From Indiicoccus explosivorum (GTDB taxonomy: Bacteria > Bacillota > Bacilli > Bacillales_A > Planococcaceae), in assembly GCF_002167005.1 (NCBI RefSeq), contig NZ_NHTN01000008.1:62001-126000 (forward strand): a stretch of 64,000 nucleotides of DNA, read 5' to 3'. How positions within the stretch are numbered: the stretch's first letter is position 1; each line of letters starts with the position of its first letter. The position numbers were made by a program, and so were the translations under genes. Of the stretch, positions 35,802 to 47,363 are shown piece after piece. The notes under the pieces are model-generated. The model did no database searches. It worked only from the letters and a program-made list of their open reading frames with translations, and had not been told where the DNA came from.

Positions 35802-38800
35802 ATGACGATACAGAACGAGGCGGCAGCACGGTTCCGGACGCTGCTGCACCATTTGGATATGACGGACGATGCCTACATGCCATATTTTGAGAAGGCCGAA
35901 CTGCAGCGGATGACCGTCCACAAGCGGGACCGGCAATGGAAGTTTCTTGTCCGGCTGGAAAAACCGCTGCCGATCGACCTGTACAGGAAACTCAGATCGA
36001 GAATGCGTGAAGTGTTTGCCCCGGTAGCTGAAATCCAATTGCACATCGAAACAGCCGATGAAGAATTCGATCCTGTGCTTCTGACGGACTATTACCTTGA
36101 AGTGGTGGAAGAACTACAGGACATGGCTCCCCCTCTCAGGGAACGGCTGACCGGCCAGCGACCGGTTTTCAGCGGACGGAAGATGCAGCTTGTCTGCCGG
36201 CACGAGCACGAAATGCTGTCGCTGCGTGCGAAGTACAGCGAAAAGCTTTCTCAGCTCTTCGGGCAGTTCGGTCTGCCGTCCGTGCAGGTGGAATTCCAAC
36301 TGTCTGAAGAACCCGATGACGGTTCGCGGGAAGCGTTTCTCGAAGAACGCAGGGCGGAAGAGGAAGAAATGGCGAGGAAAGCGCTGGCGGATATCCAGAA
36401 ACGGGAGCAGGAGCGGCAAAAAGACGATGGGCCGGCAGGGCCTTTCCAGCTCGGGATTCCGATTAAAGCGGAAGAGCCGATCACTGAAATTAAACTGATT
36501 CAGGACGAAGAGCGCCGGGTGACCGTGGAAGGCTATGTTTTCGATGCCGAAGTCCGCGAACTCCGTAGCGGCCGGTCCCTCCTGACCGTCAAAATTACAG
36601 ATTACACGGATTCCATTCTCGTCAAAATGTTCTCAAGAGATAAAGAAGACGCAGAGTTGATGGCGAAAGCGAAAAAAGGGATGTGGATCCGGGCCCGCGG
36701 CTCGATTCAGACGGATACATTCGTGCGGGATCTCGTCATGATGGCCCAGGATATGACGGAAGTGAAAAAGGAAATCCGGAAAGACACAGCGGCTGAAAAA
36801 CGGGTGGAATTGCATACGCATACCCCGATGAGCCAGATGGATGCCATTTCTTCTGTCGATGCCCTTGTCGCCCGGGCTGCGGCCTGGGGACACCCGGCGA
36901 TCGCGATCACCGACCACGCCGGCGTCCAGTCTTTCCCGGAAGCATATGCTGCCGGACAGAAGCATGGTGTGGATATCATCTACGGACTTGAAGCGAATCT
37001 TGTCAACGACGGAGTGCCGATCGCTTACGAAGAACGTCACGTCCTGCTGGAAGAACAGACTTTTGTTGTGTTCGACGTCGAGACGACCGGTCTGTCCGCG
37101 GCGTACGATACCATTATCGAATTGGCGGCAGTCAAAATAAAAGGCGGCAACATCGTTGATAAATTCGAGAGTTTCGCGAACCCGCACCACCCGCTGTCCG
37201 CAACGACCACCGACTTGACGGGCATCACGGATGACATGGTGAAGGACGCACCGGAAGTCGAGGAAGTCATCCGGAAGTATCATGAGTGGGCCGGGGACCA
37301 TATCATGGTCGCCCACAATGCTTCTTTTGATATGGGGTTCCTTTATCAGTCATATAAAAAATTCGGCATCGACACTGTCCATGCGACCATCGATACACTG
37401 GAACTTGCACGGATGCTGTACCCGGATATGAAAAACCACCGGCTCAATACATTGGCGAAGAAATTCAATATTGAATTGACCCAGCATCACCGGGCGATTT
37501 ATGACACGGAAGCGACCGCTTATCTCCTCGATCATTTATTGAAGGGAGCAAAAGCGAAGGAGATCCTTTATCACGATCAGCTGAATGATTATGTCGGGAC
37601 AGGGGACAGCTACAAGCGGGCGCGGCCATCCCACTGCACGCTGCTAGCGAAGGACGAAGAGGGGCTGAAGAATCTCTTCAAGCTTGTATCCGCATCCCAC
37701 ATCAACTACTTCTACCGGGTGCCGCGCATTCCCCGGACACTTCTTCAAAAGCATCGGAATGGCCTGCTGGTCGGTTCCGGCTGTGATAAAGGGGAAGTGT
37801 TTGAAGCGGTGATGCAGAAATCCGTCGAAGACGCTGTAAAAGCCGCAGAGTTTTATGATTACCTGGAAGTGCATCCGAAAGCGGTCTATTCGCATTTGAT
37901 CGAACTGGAGCTTGTCCGGGATGAGTGGAATCTGGAAGATATCATCCGGAAATTGGTGAAAGTCGCCGATCAGACAGGCAAGCCGCTGGTGGCGACAGGA
38001 AACGTCCATTACTTGGACCCGACCGATGCCACATATCGGCAGATCCTGGTGGGTTCCCAAGGCGGGGCCAACCCGCTCAATCGGCATAAGCTGCCGGACG
38101 TCCATTTCCGCTCGACGGATGAAATGCTCAGTGCGTTCGATTTTCTGGGCAAGGAAAAAGCGCACGAATTGGTCGTGAACAATTCCAGGAAAGTCGCAGG
38201 GTGGATCGGGGATGTCAAGCCGATCCGTGATGAACTGTACACGCCGAAAATTGAAGGTGCGGATGATGAAATCCGTGAATTGAGTTATGGGATGGCCCGA
38301 CGGCTGTACGGGGATCCGATTCCGGAACTGGTGGAAGCCCGTCTGGAGAAGGAATTGAAATCGATCATCGGGCATGGATTCTCTGTCATTTATCTGATTT
38401 CGCATAAACTCGTGAAAAAATCGCTGGATGACGGCTACCTTGTCGGTTCCCGGGGTTCCGTCGGTTCATCATTCGTGGCGACCATGACGGAAATCACGGA
38501 AGTGAACCCGCTGCCGCCGCATTACGTCTGTCCGGAGTGCAAGAAATCCGAGTTCTTCACCGACGGCTCCATCGGCTCAGGATTCGACTTGCCGGATAAG
38601 GAGTGCCCGGATTGCAGCATCCCGTACAGAAAGGATGGGCATGATATTCCGTTCGAAACGTTCCTGGGCTTTAAAGGAGACAAAGTTCCGGATATCGACC
38701 TCAACTTCAGCGGCGAATACCAGCCGACGGCGCACAACTATACGAAAGAATTGTTCGGTGAAGATTACGTATACCGTGCCGGAACAATCGGGACGGTGGC

Positions 38801-40109
38801 CGAGAAAACGGCATACGGTTATGTCCGCGGCTATGCGAATGACCATGACCTGACATTCCGGGGAGCGGAAATCGACCGCCTCGTCCAAGGATGTACAGGC
38901 GTGAAGCGGAGCACCGGCCAGCATCCGGGCGGGATCATCGTCGTGCCGGATTACATGGACATTTACGATTTTTCCCCGATCCAGTTCCCGGCGGATGCGC
39001 AGGACGCGGAATGGAAGACAACGCATTTCGACTTCCATTCAATCCATGATAATCTGCTGAAACTCGACATTCTGGGACACGATGATCCGACTGCCATCCG
39101 CATGCTCCAGGACCTGTCCGGCATCGACCCGAAAACGATACCGACAGATGATCCTGAAGTGATGAAGATTTTTTCCGGAACCGAATCGCTCGGAGTCACA
39201 GAAGAACAGATCGGCTGTAAGACGGGGACGCTCGGCATCCCGGAATTCGGCACACGCTTCGTCCGGCAGATGCTGGAGGAGACGAAGCCATCGACGTTCT
39301 CCGAACTGGTCCAGATTTCCGGGTTGTCCCACGGGACGGACGTCTGGCTTTCGAACGCCCAGGAACTCATCCAGAATGGGACCTGTCAGCTGTCGGACGT
39401 CATCGGCTGCCGGGATGACATTATGGTTTACCTGATTTATCAGGGACTGGAACCTTCCGTCGCCTTCAAAATCATGGAAGCAGTCCGGAAAGGGAAAGGC
39501 TTGACGCCGGAATTCGAAGCCGTGATGAAAGAGAACGGCGTGCCGAACTGGTATATCGAGTCCTGCAAGAAGATCAAGTACATGTTTCCGAAGGCGCACG
39601 CCGCAGCATACGTGCTCATGGCAGTCCGCATCGCTTACTTCAAAGTCCACTTCCCGGCCCTGTATTATGCCACATACTTCACAGTCCGGGCGGCTGATTT
39701 CGACTTGAACGTAATGGCGAAAGGATCAGGGGCGATCCGCGCGAAAGTCCAGGAAATCAATTCGAAAGGCCTGGATGCCTCGCCGAAGGAGAAAAGCCTT
39801 TTGACTGTTCTCGAACTGTCTCTCGAAATGTGCGAGCGCGGTCTGTCTTTCCAGAAAGTGGACCTTTACCGGTCGTCAGCGGATGAGTTCGTGATCGATG
39901 GAGACAGTCTGATTCCTCCGTTCAATGCCATTCCCGGTCTCGGAACGAACGTGGCGAAACAGATTGTCGCTGCGAGAGCGGATGGGGAATTCCTGTCGAA
40001 GGAAGACCTTCAGCAGCGGGGCAGAGTCTCGAAGACGCTGATCGAGTACTTGGACGATCACGGCAGCCTCGAAGGATTGCCTGATGCCAATCAGCTGTCT
40101 CTGTTCTAA
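35802..40109 (+). CDS. polC: DNA polymerase III alpha subunit PolC
   Basis: Replicative polymerase of Gram-positive bacteria (1435 residues). An N-terminal domain and OB fold lead into a PHP domain (H-T-H-T near 339), into which a DEDDh 3'-5' exonuclease is inserted (F-D-V-E-T-T-G near 424). The polymerase core has a zinc finger (C-P-E-C near 909, C-P-D-C), the catalytic P-D-I-D-L-N-F-S-G near 963 and a helix-hairpin-helix tail. Standing alone after the proS terminator, it is followed by a regulated gap. Confidence 0.98.
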   Translation: MTIQNEAAARFRTLLHHLDMTDDAYMPYFEKAELQRMTVHKRDRQWKFLVRLEKPLPIDLYRKLRSRMREVFAPVAEIQLHIETADEEFDPVLLTDYYLEVVEELQDMAPPLRERLTGQRPVFSGRKMQLVCRHEHEMLSLRAKYSEKLSQLFGQFGLPSVQVEFQLSEEPDDGSREAFLEERRAEEEEMARKALADIQKREQERQKDDGPAGPFQLGIPIKAEEPITEIKLIQDEERRVTVEGYVFDAEVRELRSGRSLLTVKITDYTDSILVKMFSRDKEDAELMAKAKKGMWIRARGSIQTDTFVRDLVMMAQDMTEVKKEIRKDTAAEKRVELHTHTPMSQMDAISSVDALVARAAAWGHPAIAITDHAGVQSFPEAYAAGQKHGVDIIYGLEANLVNDGVPIAYEERHVLLEEQTFVVFDVETTGLSAAYDTIIELAAVKIKGGNIVDKFESFANPHHPLSATTTDLTGITDDMVKDAPEVEEVIRKYHEWAGDHIMVAHNASFDMGFLYQSYKKFGIDTVHATIDTLELARMLYPDMKNHRLNTLAKKFNIELTQHHRAIYDTEATAYLLDHLLKGAKAKEILYHDQLNDYVGTGDSYKRARPSHCTLLAKDEEGLKNLFKLVSASHINYFYRVPRIPRTLLQKHRNGLLVGSGCDKGEVFEAVMQKSVEDAVKAAEFYDYLEVHPKAVYSHLIELELVRDEWNLEDIIRKLVKVADQTGKPLVATGNVHYLDPTDATYRQILVGSQGGANPLNRHKLPDVHFRSTDEMLSAFDFLGKEKAHELVVNNSRKVAGWIGDVKPIRDELYTPKIEGADDEIRELSYGMARRLYGDPIPELVEARLEKELKSIIGHGFSVIYLISHKLVKKSLDDGYLVGSRGSVGSSFVATMTEITEVNPLPPHYVCPECKKSEFFTDGSIGSGFDLPDKECPDCSIPYRKDGHDIPFETFLGFKGDKVPDIDLNFSGEYQPTAHNYTKELFGEDYVYRAGTIGTVAEKTAYGYVRGYANDHDLTFRGAEIDRLVQGCTGVKRSTGQHPGGIIVVPDYMDIYDFSPIQFPADAQDAEWKTTHFDFHSIHDNLLKLDILGHDDPTAIRMLQDLSGIDPKTIPTDDPEVMKIFSGTESLGVTEEQIGCKTGTLGIPEFGTRFVRQMLEETKPSTFSELVQISGLSHGTDVWLSNAQELIQNGTCQLSDVIGCRDDIMVYLIYQGLEPSVAFKIMEAVRKGKGLTPEFEAVMKENGVPNWYIESCKKIKYMFPKAHAAAYVLMAVRIAYFKVHFPALYYATYFTVRAADFDLNVMAKGSGAIRAKVQEINSKGLDASPKEKSLLTVLELSLEMCERGLSFQKVDLYRSSADEFVIDGDSLIPPFNAIPGLGTNVAKQIVAARADGEFLSKEDLQQRGRVSKTLIEYLDDHGSLEGLPDANQLSLF

Positions 40110-40113
40110 TAAG

Positions 40114-40142
40114 TTGCTATGACGGTTCTCATATGTTATGAT
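40114..40142 (+). promoter_or_regulatory. rimP-nusA operon promoter
   Basis: TTGCTA (-35, 40114-40119), 17-base spacer, TATGAT (-10, 40137-40142) with an extended TGT just before it. It begins five bases after the polC stop. Transcription would start near 40149 and cross the hairpin at 40173-40198 before rimP. Confidence 0.75.
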
Positions 40143-40172
40143 TGCCATAACATTTGCGTTATAGCTCTGAGC

Positions 40173-40205
40173 AAAAGAGTGGGATCTCCCGCTCTTTTCT
40201 GTTTT
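40173..40205 (+). terminator. Leader attenuator or polC terminator
   Basis: AAAAGAGTGGGA (40173-40184) pairs with TCCCGCTCTTTT (40187-40198, one T-G pair), followed by the interrupted tract CTGTTTT. It lies downstream of the rimP promoter, so it affects both polC read-through and the new transcript. A flanking inverted repeat, TTGCCATAAC (40142-40151) with GTTATGGCAA (40206-40215), could form around it. Confidence 0.7.
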
Positions 40206-40235
40206 GTTATGGCAAAAAATTGACAGGAGGAAGGT

Positions 40236-40721
40236 ATGAGCAAAATAACTGAACAGGTGGAACAGCTCGCACAGCCGATCGTCGCCGGCCTCCAACTCGA
40301 GCTGGTCGACACGGAGTTTGTGAAAGAAGGGAAAAATTGGTTCCTTCGGGTCTATGTCGATAATCCGGACGGTCCGATGGACATCGAACAATGTGCGGTG
40401 GTCAGTGAAAAACTGAGCGAAGAACTGGACCGGACCGATCCGATCGAACAGAATTATTTTCTGGAAGTTTCTTCACCAGGAGCGGAGCGGCCGCTGAAAA
40501 AAGAGAAAGACTTTGAAAAGGCGCAAGGGAAATATGTCTATATCAAGACATATGAGCAGATTGCAGGAGAAAAGGAATTCGAAGGCTATTTGAGGAAAGC
40601 GGATCCGGATGCGCTGACAGTAGAAGTGAAAATTAAAACACGCAGGAAAACGGTGGAAATCCCACGAGATAAAGTGGCAGTTGCGCGTCTGGCAATTGAT
40701 TTTTCGGCACCGCTTGACTGA
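40236..40721 (+). CDS. rimP: Ribosome maturation factor RimP
   Basis: 30S assembly factor (161 residues, YlxS) with two domains; the first contains [12 protein letters not shown] and [11 protein letters not shown] near residues 78-88. It is the first gene of the rimP-nusA-ylxR-ylxQ-infB-ylxP-rbfA operon and starts at ATG 40236 behind AGGAGGAAGG. Confidence 0.97.
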   Translation: MSKITEQVEQLAQPIVAGLQLELVDTEFVKEGKNWFLRVYVDNPDGPMDIEQCAVVSEKLSEELDRTDPIEQNYFLEVSSPGAERPLKKEKDFEKAQGKYVYIKTYEQIAGEKEFEGYLRKADPDALTVEVKIKTRRKTVEIPRDKVAVARLAIDFSAPLD

Positions 40722-40744
40722 TAATTTAAGGAGTGATACGTAAA

Positions 40745-41878
40745 ATGAGCAGTGATTTGCTGGATGCGCTGACTGCGCTTGAGAAACAGAAGGGGATTTC
40801 GAGGGATATTCTGATTGAAGCGATCGAAGCGGCCCTTGTGACGGCTTACAAGCGTAATTTCAATCAGGCACAGAACGTGCGGGTCGATCTGAATTTGGAT
40901 ACCGGAACGATGCTGGTGTTCTCGCGCAAGGATGTTGTGGAGGAAGTCGAAGATGACCGCCTCCAGATTTCATTGGATGACGCGAAAGCGATCAATCCCG
41001 CCTATGAAGAGGGTGATGTCGTAGAAGAGGAAGTGACCCCCCGGAACTTTGGCCGGATAGCGGCACAGACGGCGAAACAAGTGGTCACACAGCGCGTCCG
41101 GGAAGCGGAACGCGGCCTCATTTTCGACGAATACGTGGACCGGGCGGATGATATCGTAAACGGGATTGTCGAGCGGATGGATCAGCGGAACCTCTATGTC
41201 GGTCTTGGGAAGGTCGAAGCGGTCCTGCCTCAAAGCGAGCAAATGCCGAACGAGACGTACAAACCGCATGACCGGATCAAAGTCTATATCACAAAAGTGG
41301 AGCGTACGACACGGGGGCCGCAAGTGTTTGTTTCACGGACTCATCCCGGCTTGCTTCGCCGGCTTTTCGAAAATGAAGTGCCGGAAATTTTTGACGGCAT
41401 CGTAGAAATTAAATCGATTGCCCGGGAAGCGGGTGACCGGTCGAAGATTTCCGTGCAGGCACATAATGATGAAGTGGATCCGGTCGGCGCATGCGTCGGT
41501 GCCCGGGGATCGCGTGTCCAGACGATCGTCGATGAGCTCGGCGGCGAGAAAATCGATATCGTTGAGTGGTCAGAGGATCCGGTGGTTTTCGTAGCGAATG
41601 CCCTGAGCCCTTCCAAAGTGCTCGAGGTGCTCGTAAATGAAGAGGAAAAATCGACCACGGTGATCGTCCCGGATTACCAGCTCTCGCTGGCGATCGGCAA
41701 GCGGGGGCAAAATGCGCGCCTTGCGGCGAAACTGACAGGCTGGAAAATCGATATCAAAAGCGAAACGGATGCCCGGGAACATGGAATCTATCCGGTCGAA
41801 TACAGCGATCAGACGGATGAAGGCGAATACGGCGAAGAAGAGCTCGAAGACTTCGATTTTTACGGAGACGAAGAATAA
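40745..41878 (+). CDS. nusA: Transcription termination/antitermination factor NusA
   Basis: RNA polymerase-binding factor (377 residues) with an N-terminal domain, an S1 domain at about 135-200 and two KH domains ([11 protein letters not shown] and [13 protein letters not shown]). It strengthens pausing and intrinsic termination. GTG 40733 is in frame but overlaps AAGGAG (40728-40733); ATG 40745 is used. The operon leader holds a terminator-like hairpin, a possible feedback target for NusA. Confidence 0.98.
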   Translation: MSSDLLDALTALEKQKGISRDILIEAIEAALVTAYKRNFNQAQNVRVDLNLDTGTMLVFSRKDVVEEVEDDRLQISLDDAKAINPAYEEGDVVEEEVTPRNFGRIAAQTAKQVVTQRVREAERGLIFDEYVDRADDIVNGIVERMDQRNLYVGLGKVEAVLPQSEQMPNETYKPHDRIKVYITKVERTTRGPQVFVSRTHPGLLRRLFENEVPEIFDGIVEIKSIAREAGDRSKISVQAHNDEVDPVGACVGARGSRVQTIVDELGGEKIDIVEWSEDPVVFVANALSPSKVLEVLVNEEEKSTTVIVPDYQLSLAIGKRGQNARLAAKLTGWKIDIKSETDAREHGIYPVEYSDQTDEGEYGEEELEDFDFYGDEE

Positions 41879-41898
41879 TGAGAAAAGGGTGACCGCCC

Positions 41899-42180
41899 AT
41901 GGCAGTACAGCGAAAAGTGCCGATGAGGAAGTGTGTAGCGACAGGAGGGATGTTCCCCAAAAAGGAATTAATCCGCGTCGTCCGCTCCAAAGAAGGCGAA
42001 GTTTCAGTTGATACGACCGGCAAAAAATCCGGCCGCGGCGCATACGTTTCAAAATCCGAAGAAGCCGTTGAAGCTGCGAAAAAGAAAAGGTCTCTGAACA
42101 GCCATCTGGAGACGGAAATCCCGGATGAAGTGTATGAGGAACTGCTTCGCCTGATCCGGCGGGAGCAGCTGAAACGATGA
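41899..42180 (+). CDS. ylxR: YlxR/RnpM family nucleic-acid-binding protein
   Basis: Small basic protein (93 residues) with the family marks R-K-C-V-A-T-G near the N-terminus and G-R-G-A-Y-V near residues 46-51. B. subtilis YlxR has been described as an RNase P-interacting regulator (RnpM); that role here is by family. It overlaps ylxQ by 4 bases. Confidence 0.92.
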   Translation: MAVQRKVPMRKCVATGGMFPKKELIRVVRSKEGEVSVDTTGKKSGRGAYVSKSEEAVEAAKKKRSLNSHLETEIPDEVYEELLRLIRREQLKR

Positions 42181-42494
42181 GCGGACAGCGGATATATCAG
42201 CTGCTCGGACTTGCGGCAAGCGCCAGAAAAGTGACGACAGGGGAAGAACTTGTCATCAAAGAAGTCCGCGGCGGGAACGCGAAACTTGTTATCGTTTCGC
42301 AAGACGCTTCAGCGAACACAGCGAAAAAACTCCGTGATAAATGCGGCAGTTATAAAGTCGGGCTGCAGGAGTTCGGATCAAGAGCTGAACTCGGGCATGC
42401 GATCGGCAAGGATGAGCGGGTTGTCATTGCTGTTACAGACAGCGGCTTTGCGAAAAAGCTGACAAGCTTATTCGATGAAATCAATAAGGGGTGA
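42177..42494 (+). CDS. ylxQ: L7Ae-family ribosomal protein YlxQ
   Basis: Protein of 105 residues from the L7Ae/L30e family, expected to bind kink-turn RNA. The core [13 protein letters not shown] and [11 protein letters not shown] are recognisable. It is located between ylxR and infB, with a coupled start. Confidence 0.92.
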   Translation: MSGQRIYQLLGLAASARKVTTGEELVIKEVRGGNAKLVIVSQDASANTAKKLRDKCGSYKVGLQEFGSRAELGHAIGKDERVVIAVTDSGFAKKLTSLFDEINKG

Positions 42495-42498
42495 GCAG

Positions 42499-44721
42499 AT
42501 GTCGAATATGAGAGTACATGAATATGCAAGAAAAGTGAAAAAATCCAGCAGAGAAGTAATTGGTGAACTGGCGAAGCTGAATATCGACGTGAATACACAT
42601 ATGGCAGTGCTGGAACCGGGTACGATTTCCAAACTCGATAAAGTGTATAACCGTGATACTTCGGCGGACGAAAAACCGGCACGCGCAAAAACTTCCCAGC
42701 CGAAAGGTGCCGGACAAAGCGGCGGCGCAGCTGGTTCCGGACAGAGCAAAGGCCCGAAACCACAGCAAGGCGGAGGCGGCAGAAGCCAGGGCAAAAATGC
42801 GTCCGGCGGCCAAAACCGGCAGGGCGGCCGCAGCGGAGGCCCTTCAAGAGGCGGTCAGGGAAACAGCCGCCCGGGGAATCGCGGATTGAAAGGCGGTCCG
42901 AATAACCGGAAAGGCAAACAGCAGCGCAGCCAGAACCAAGCGCCGCCGACGCCGAAAAAAGAGAAAGAGCTTCCGGCAAAAATCACGTTTTCCGAATCGC
43001 TTTCCGTTGCGGAACTTGCAAAAAAACTCGGCCGTGAACCGTCGGAAATCATTAAAAAACTGTTCATGCTCGGCGTAATGGCGACAATCAACCAGGAACT
43101 TGACAAAGACGCCATCGAACTGATCTGTGCCGATTACGGTGTTGAAGTGGAAGAAGAAGTGATCGTGGATACCACGGACCTCGAAACGTACTTTGAGCCG
43201 AAAGAAGGCGCAGTGACGAGAGAACGTCCTCCGGTCGTGACCATTATGGGACACGTCGATCACGGGAAGACCACACTGCTCGACTCGATCCGCAACACGA
43301 AAGTGACAGCGGGGGAAGCAGGCGGTATCACTCAGCACATCGGTGCATACCAGATTGAAGAGAACGATAAGAAAATCACGTTCCTCGATACGCCTGGACA
43401 CGCCGCATTCACGACGATGCGTGCCCGGGGTGCGAAAGTTACGGATATCACGATTCTCGTCGTAGCGGCTGATGACGGCGTCATGCCGCAGACGGTAGAA
43501 GCGATCAACCATGCAAAAGCGGCGGAAGTGCCGATCATTGTCGCGGTCAATAAGATCGATAAACCGGGAGCGAATCCGGATCGCGTTATGCAAGAGCTGA
43601 CCGAACATGGCCTCGTGCCGGAAGCGTGGGGCGGAGATACGATCTTTGTCCAAGTCTCGGCTCTCCAGGGAGAAGGGATCGATAACCTGATCGAGATGAT
43701 CCTCCTCGTTTCCGAAGTTGCTGAACTCGAGGCGGATCCTGCACGGACGGCGATCGGTACGGTCATTGAAGCCCAGCTTGATAAAGGCCGCGGCTCCGTC
43801 GCGACGCTGCTTGTACAGGACGGCACCCTGCGTGTGGGCGACCCCATTGTCGTCGGAGATACGTTCGGACGCATCCGTGCAATGGTCAATGATATCGGCC
43901 GCCGCGTGAAAGAGGCAGGACCGTCGACGCCAGTCGAGATTACAGGCCTGAATGATGTTCCGCAGGCGGGCGACCGCTTTGTCGTCTTCGAAGACGAAAA
44001 GACAGCCCGCCAAGTCGGCGAAGTCCGGGCAACGAATGCAGTCCAGACCCAGCGGACAGAAAAAACAAGAGTCACGCTCGATAATTTGTTTGACCAGATG
44101 AAACAAGGGGAAATGAAAGAGCTGAACTTGATTGTCAAAGCGGACGTCCAAGGCTCCGTAGAGGCCCTTGCTGCGTCACTGATGAAAATCGACGTGGAAG
44201 GCGTCAATGTGAAGATCATCCATACTGGTGCCGGTGCCATCACGGAATCCGACATCTCCCTTGCCGCTGCATCGAATGCGATCGTCATCGGGTTCAACGT
44301 CCGGCCGGATGTGAACGCAAAACGTGCTGCGGAAGCGGAAGGCGTGGATATCCGTCTTCACCGGATCATCTACAAAGTGATCGAGGAAATCGAGTCGGCG
44401 ATGAAAGGTCTTCTGGATCCAGAATTCGAAGAAAAAATCATCGGCCAGGCGGAAGTCCGCAATACGTTCAAAGTATCGAAAGTGGGTACGATCGCCGGAA
44501 GTTATGTAACGGACGGCAAAGTGACCCGCGACAGCGGTGTCCGGGTGATCCGGGACGGCATCGTCATTTTCGAGGGCGAAATCGATACCTTGAAACGGTT
44601 CAAGGATGATGTGAAGGAAGTCGCACAGGGATATGAGTGCGGAATCACGATCAAGAACTTCAACGATGTGAAAGAATTGGATGTTATTGAAGCGTACGTA
44701 ATGGAAGAAGTTGCGCGCTGA
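42499..44721 (+). CDS. infB: Translation initiation factor IF-2
   Basis: GTPase (740 residues) delivering initiator tRNA. Domain order: an N-terminal helical domain (R-V-H-E-Y-A-R-K), a low-complexity Gly/Arg/Gln/Ser-rich linker at about 70-150, a second small domain, then the G domain with G-H-V-D-H-G-K-T-T near residues 251-260, and C-terminal beta-barrel domains. ATG 42475 is in frame but AAGGGGTGA (42486-42494) precedes ATG 42499. It shares a base with ylxP. Confidence 0.98.
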   Translation: MSNMRVHEYARKVKKSSREVIGELAKLNIDVNTHMAVLEPGTISKLDKVYNRDTSADEKPARAKTSQPKGAGQSGGAAGSGQSKGPKPQQGGGGRSQGKNASGGQNRQGGRSGGPSRGGQGNSRPGNRGLKGGPNNRKGKQQRSQNQAPPTPKKEKELPAKITFSESLSVAELAKKLGREPSEIIKKLFMLGVMATINQELDKDAIELICADYGVEVEEEVIVDTTDLETYFEPKEGAVTRERPPVVTIMGHVDHGKTTLLDSIRNTKVTAGEAGGITQHIGAYQIEENDKKITFLDTPGHAAFTTMRARGAKVTDITILVVAADDGVMPQTVEAINHAKAAEVPIIVAVNKIDKPGANPDRVMQELTEHGLVPEAWGGDTIFVQVSALQGEGIDNLIEMILLVSEVAELEADPARTAIGTVIEAQLDKGRGSVATLLVQDGTLRVGDPIVVGDTFGRIRAMVNDIGRRVKEAGPSTPVEITGLNDVPQAGDRFVVFEDEKTARQVGEVRATNAVQTQRTEKTRVTLDNLFDQMKQGEMKELNLIVKADVQGSVEALAASLMKIDVEGVNVKIIHTGAGAITESDISLAAASNAIVIGFNVRPDVNAKRAAEAEGVDIRLHRIIYKVIEEIESAMKGLLDPEFEEKIIGQAEVRNTFKVSKVGTIAGSYVTDGKVTRDSGVRVIRDGIVIFEGEIDTLKRFKDDVKEVAQGYECGITIKNFNDVKELDVIEAYVMEEVAR

Positions 44722-44999
44722 TGATCGTCTATGCGGAATGTGAATTTTTCATTCCCGCTTCGCATTCATTGAAGGACAAGAGAGCCGTCCTGCAGCGGAT
44801 GCTGGTGCGGGCGCGCCAGAAGTTCAATCTTTCCGCTGCGGAAATCGGACATCAGGACGTGTGGCAGCGGACGCGTCTGGCGCTTGTCACGGTCGCATCG
44901 ACTCGTGAAGCCGCAGAAAGGGAAATGCAGCGGGTCCTTCATTTCCTGGACAGCAATTCTGCCTGGGAGCGGCTCTCGACAGAGACAGATTATTTGTGA
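44721..44999 (+). CDS. ylxP: DUF503 protein YlxP
   Basis: Protein of 92 residues with the DUF503 pattern S-H-S-L-K-D-K-R near 15-22 and a ferredoxin-like alternation of helices and strands. Always found between infB and rbfA in Bacillales; its function is not established to my knowledge. It shares one base with infB. Confidence 0.9.
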   Translation: MIVYAECEFFIPASHSLKDKRAVLQRMLVRARQKFNLSAAEIGHQDVWQRTRLALVTVASTREAAEREMQRVLHFLDSNSAWERLSTETDYL

Positions 45000-45017
45000 A
45001 AACGAGGTGAACCAGCG

Positions 45018-45371
45018 ATGACGATGCGTTCCAACAGAGTAGCCGAGCAAATGAAAAAAGAACTGAGCGATATCATCAGCCGCAAACTGAAAGATCCGCG
45101 TGTGGGATTCGTCACGGTGACGGATGTGGAAGTCACCGGGGATCTTCAGCAGGCGACGGTATATATCAGTGTGCTCGGCGACGAAAAAAAGCAGGAAGAG
45201 ACGCTGCTTGGCCTGTCGAAATCCAAAGGATACATCCGTTCGGAAATCGGCCAGCGGATCCGCCTGCGGAAAACGCCGGAACTGCTGTTCGAGTTTGATA
45301 CATCCGTCGCGTATGGCAGCCGGATCGATTCCCTGCTGCGCGATCTGCAAGAACCGAAGGATGATCAATAA
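45018..45371 (+). CDS. rbfA: 30S ribosome-binding factor RbfA
   Basis: KH-fold 30S maturation factor (117 residues) that binds pre-16S rRNA at low temperature or stress. The opening [13 protein letters not shown] and [11 protein letters not shown] are diagnostic. GAGGTGA precedes ATG 45018. It is followed by a terminator. Confidence 0.97.
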   Translation: MTMRSNRVAEQMKKELSDIISRKLKDPRVGFVTVTDVEVTGDLQQATVYISVLGDEKKQEETLLGLSKSKGYIRSEIGQRIRLRKTPELLFEFDTSVAYGSRIDSLLRDLQEPKDDQ

Positions 45372-45374
45372 CAG

Positions 45375-45412
45375 AAGCCTGCTGTCCGGATTCCGGGCAG
45401 ACAGGCTTTTTT
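45375..45412 (+). terminator. rbfA terminator
   Basis: AAGCCTG (45375-45381) pairs with CAGGCTT (45402-45408), with an inner TGTCCGG/CCGGGCA stem, followed by a T-run. It closes the rimP-rbfA operon. Confidence 0.75.
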
Positions 45413-45469
45413 CGGTCTGATAAATGCTGGATGAGCACTTTAAAGCAATGCACCCGAAGGAGTGGGAAA

Positions 45470-46399
45470 ATGGAAGTGAATGGCATCCTGCCGCTTTGGA
45501 AAGAACGAGGGATGACTTCTCATGACTGCGTATTCCGTCTGAGGAAAATATTGAAGACGAAAAAGGTCGGACATACCGGGACGCTCGACCCCGGCGTGGA
45601 TGGTGTTTTGCCGATCTGTATCGGTCAGGCGACGAAAACAGCCGAATATTTGACGGATTCCGGGAAGACGTACGAAGCGGAAGTTACAATCGGCTATTCG
45701 ACGGAAACAGAAGACAGTGAGGGAGAAGCGGTAGAAACGGATTTCAGCAATAAACGCATTTCCCGGACGCAGGTGGAAGAAGTCCTTGAGAGCCTTACGG
45801 GAGAAATTGTCCAAGTTCCGCCCATGTATTCTGCCGTCAAAGTGAATGGCCGGCGCCTGTACGAATATGCCAGGAAAGGGATTCCTGTCGAACGGCCGGA
45901 ACGGAAAGTGCAGATCCATTCCATAGAATTGCTGGGAACCGAGACAGAATGGCAGGGGGAGCGCATCCGTTTTCCAATCAGGATTCAGTGCGGGAAAGGG
46001 ACGTATATCCGTACACTCGCTGTGCAGATCGGTGAAGCGCTCGGGTTTCCAGCCCATATGTCCAAGCTGACCAGGACCGCTTCGGGGAAATTCCAAGCAG
46101 CCGATTGTGTGACACTCGAAAAAACGGCCGTTTTAATGGAATCAGGGGAAATCGGTTCCGTCCTGAAACCGATCAGCTGGGCGTTGGCGGATTTTCCGTT
46201 TCTGGAAGTCCCGGAAAGCTTGCTCTTCCCGGTCAAAAACGGACAAGTGCTCGACAGCCATCCGTTGCTCGACAGCCACCGGGCGCTCGTGTTCACGGAG
46301 GCAGGGCGGCCGATCGCAGTCTACAGCGGACATCCGGTGAAGCCTGGTAAAATGAAACCGGAAAAAATGTTCCCTGTCACGGGAAAAGAAGAGGTGTGA
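45470..46399 (+). CDS. truB: tRNA pseudouridine-55 synthase TruB
   Basis: Enzyme (309 residues) forming pseudouridine 55 in the T-loop of tRNAs. The catalytic Asp is D40 in G-H-T-G-T-L-D-P-G, and the motif Q-V-P-P-M-Y-S-A-V-K follows. The start ATG 45470 lies just after AAGGAGTGGG; earlier in-frame codons are rejected. ribF starts one base beyond its stop. Confidence 0.97.
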   Translation: MEVNGILPLWKERGMTSHDCVFRLRKILKTKKVGHTGTLDPGVDGVLPICIGQATKTAEYLTDSGKTYEAEVTIGYSTETEDSEGEAVETDFSNKRISRTQVEEVLESLTGEIVQVPPMYSAVKVNGRRLYEYARKGIPVERPERKVQIHSIELLGTETEWQGERIRFPIRIQCGKGTYIRTLAVQIGEALGFPAHMSKLTRTASGKFQAADCVTLEKTAVLMESGEIGSVLKPISWALADFPFLEVPESLLFPVKNGQVLDSHPLLDSHRALVFTEAGRPIAVYSGHPVKPGKMKPEKMFPVTGKEEV

Positions 46400-46400
46400 A

Positions 46401-47348
46401 ATGGAAGTCATTCAATTACGTTATCCGAATCATTGCCTGCCGGGAAAAGAAACAGGCCCGTTATCCTTGGCCCTGGGCTTTTTCGACGGCATACATAAGG
46501 GGCACTTGAAAGTGATCGGTGCTGCGATGGAAAAAGCGGCCGATTCGAATTTCCGTTCAGCTGTCATGACGTTCGATCCGCATCCATCGGTCGTCCTGGG
46601 CGGCAAACAAAAAGACGTGGCTTACATTACACCGCTTGAGCAGAAGCTCAATATTCTGCAGACACTCGGTGTCGATTACTGTTTTGTCGTGCGGTTCACT
46701 TCTGAATTTGCCCGTCTGTCACCGGAGGAATTCGTCCGGTATTTCATAAAGGGCTTGGACGTCCGCCATGTCACTGCCGGTTTCGATTTTTCATTCGGCG
46801 CGAAAGGCAGCGGCTCGATGGCGGATATGGAAAGCCTCAGTGAAGGCCAGTACGGTGTGACGGTCATCAGCGAGCAGACCGACGGCGGTGAGAAGATCAG
46901 CTCCACCCGAATCCGCCGGCTGCTGAAGGACGGCGACGTGGAGGAGGCGGCTGAACTGCTGGGACGGCCATTCCGCATCGCTGGCGTTGTGGTGCAAGGG
47001 GACAAACGCGGCCGGGCGATCGGTTTCCCGACAGCGAATATCTTGCCGGCTGCAGGATCTTTTCTGCCCGGCACCGGCGTCTTCGCTGTCCGGATCGGTG
47101 TGCAGGAAGAGCTGTATGATGCCGTGTGTAATATCGGTTACAAACCGACCTTCAGGGACCCTGATGAAAAAGAGCTGACTGTTGAAGTACATATCCCGGG
47201 CTTTGACCGGTCCATCTACGGGGAAGAAGTTTTTGTGGACTGGTATAGGCGGATACGGGATGAGCGGAAATTTTCCGGCATCGAAGAATTGAAAGCGCAG
47301 ATCGAGCGGGATAAACAGGCGGCGATGGAGTACCTGAAACAGCACTGA
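46401..47348 (+). CDS. ribF: Bifunctional riboflavin kinase/FAD synthetase RibF
   Basis: Enzyme (315 residues) making FMN and FAD. The N-terminal nucleotidyltransferase has G-F-F-D-G-I-H-K-G-H near residues 27-36 and I-S-S-T-R-I-R; the C-terminal kinase has G-D-K-R-G-R-A-I-G-F-P-T-A-N-I. GAGGTG (46391-46396) lies 4 bases before ATG 46401. Also called ribC in B. subtilis. Confidence 0.97.
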   Translation: MEVIQLRYPNHCLPGKETGPLSLALGFFDGIHKGHLKVIGAAMEKAADSNFRSAVMTFDPHPSVVLGGKQKDVAYITPLEQKLNILQTLGVDYCFVVRFTSEFARLSPEEFVRYFIKGLDVRHVTAGFDFSFGAKGSGSMADMESLSEGQYGVTVISEQTDGGEKISSTRIRRLLKDGDVEEAAELLGRPFRIAGVVVQGDKRGRAIGFPTANILPAAGSFLPGTGVFAVRIGVQEELYDAVCNIGYKPTFRDPDEKELTVEVHIPGFDRSIYGEEVFVDWYRRIRDERKFSGIEELKAQIERDKQAAMEYLKQH

Positions 47349-47363
47349 ACAGCACGCTGCCGG

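Noticed and set aside
42844-44151. Long open frame on the minus strand opposite infB (435 codons)
   Set aside because: It lies antisense to a fully conserved gene, has no ribosome site or recognisable domain, and its composition is the reverse shadow expected in GC-rich coding DNA.
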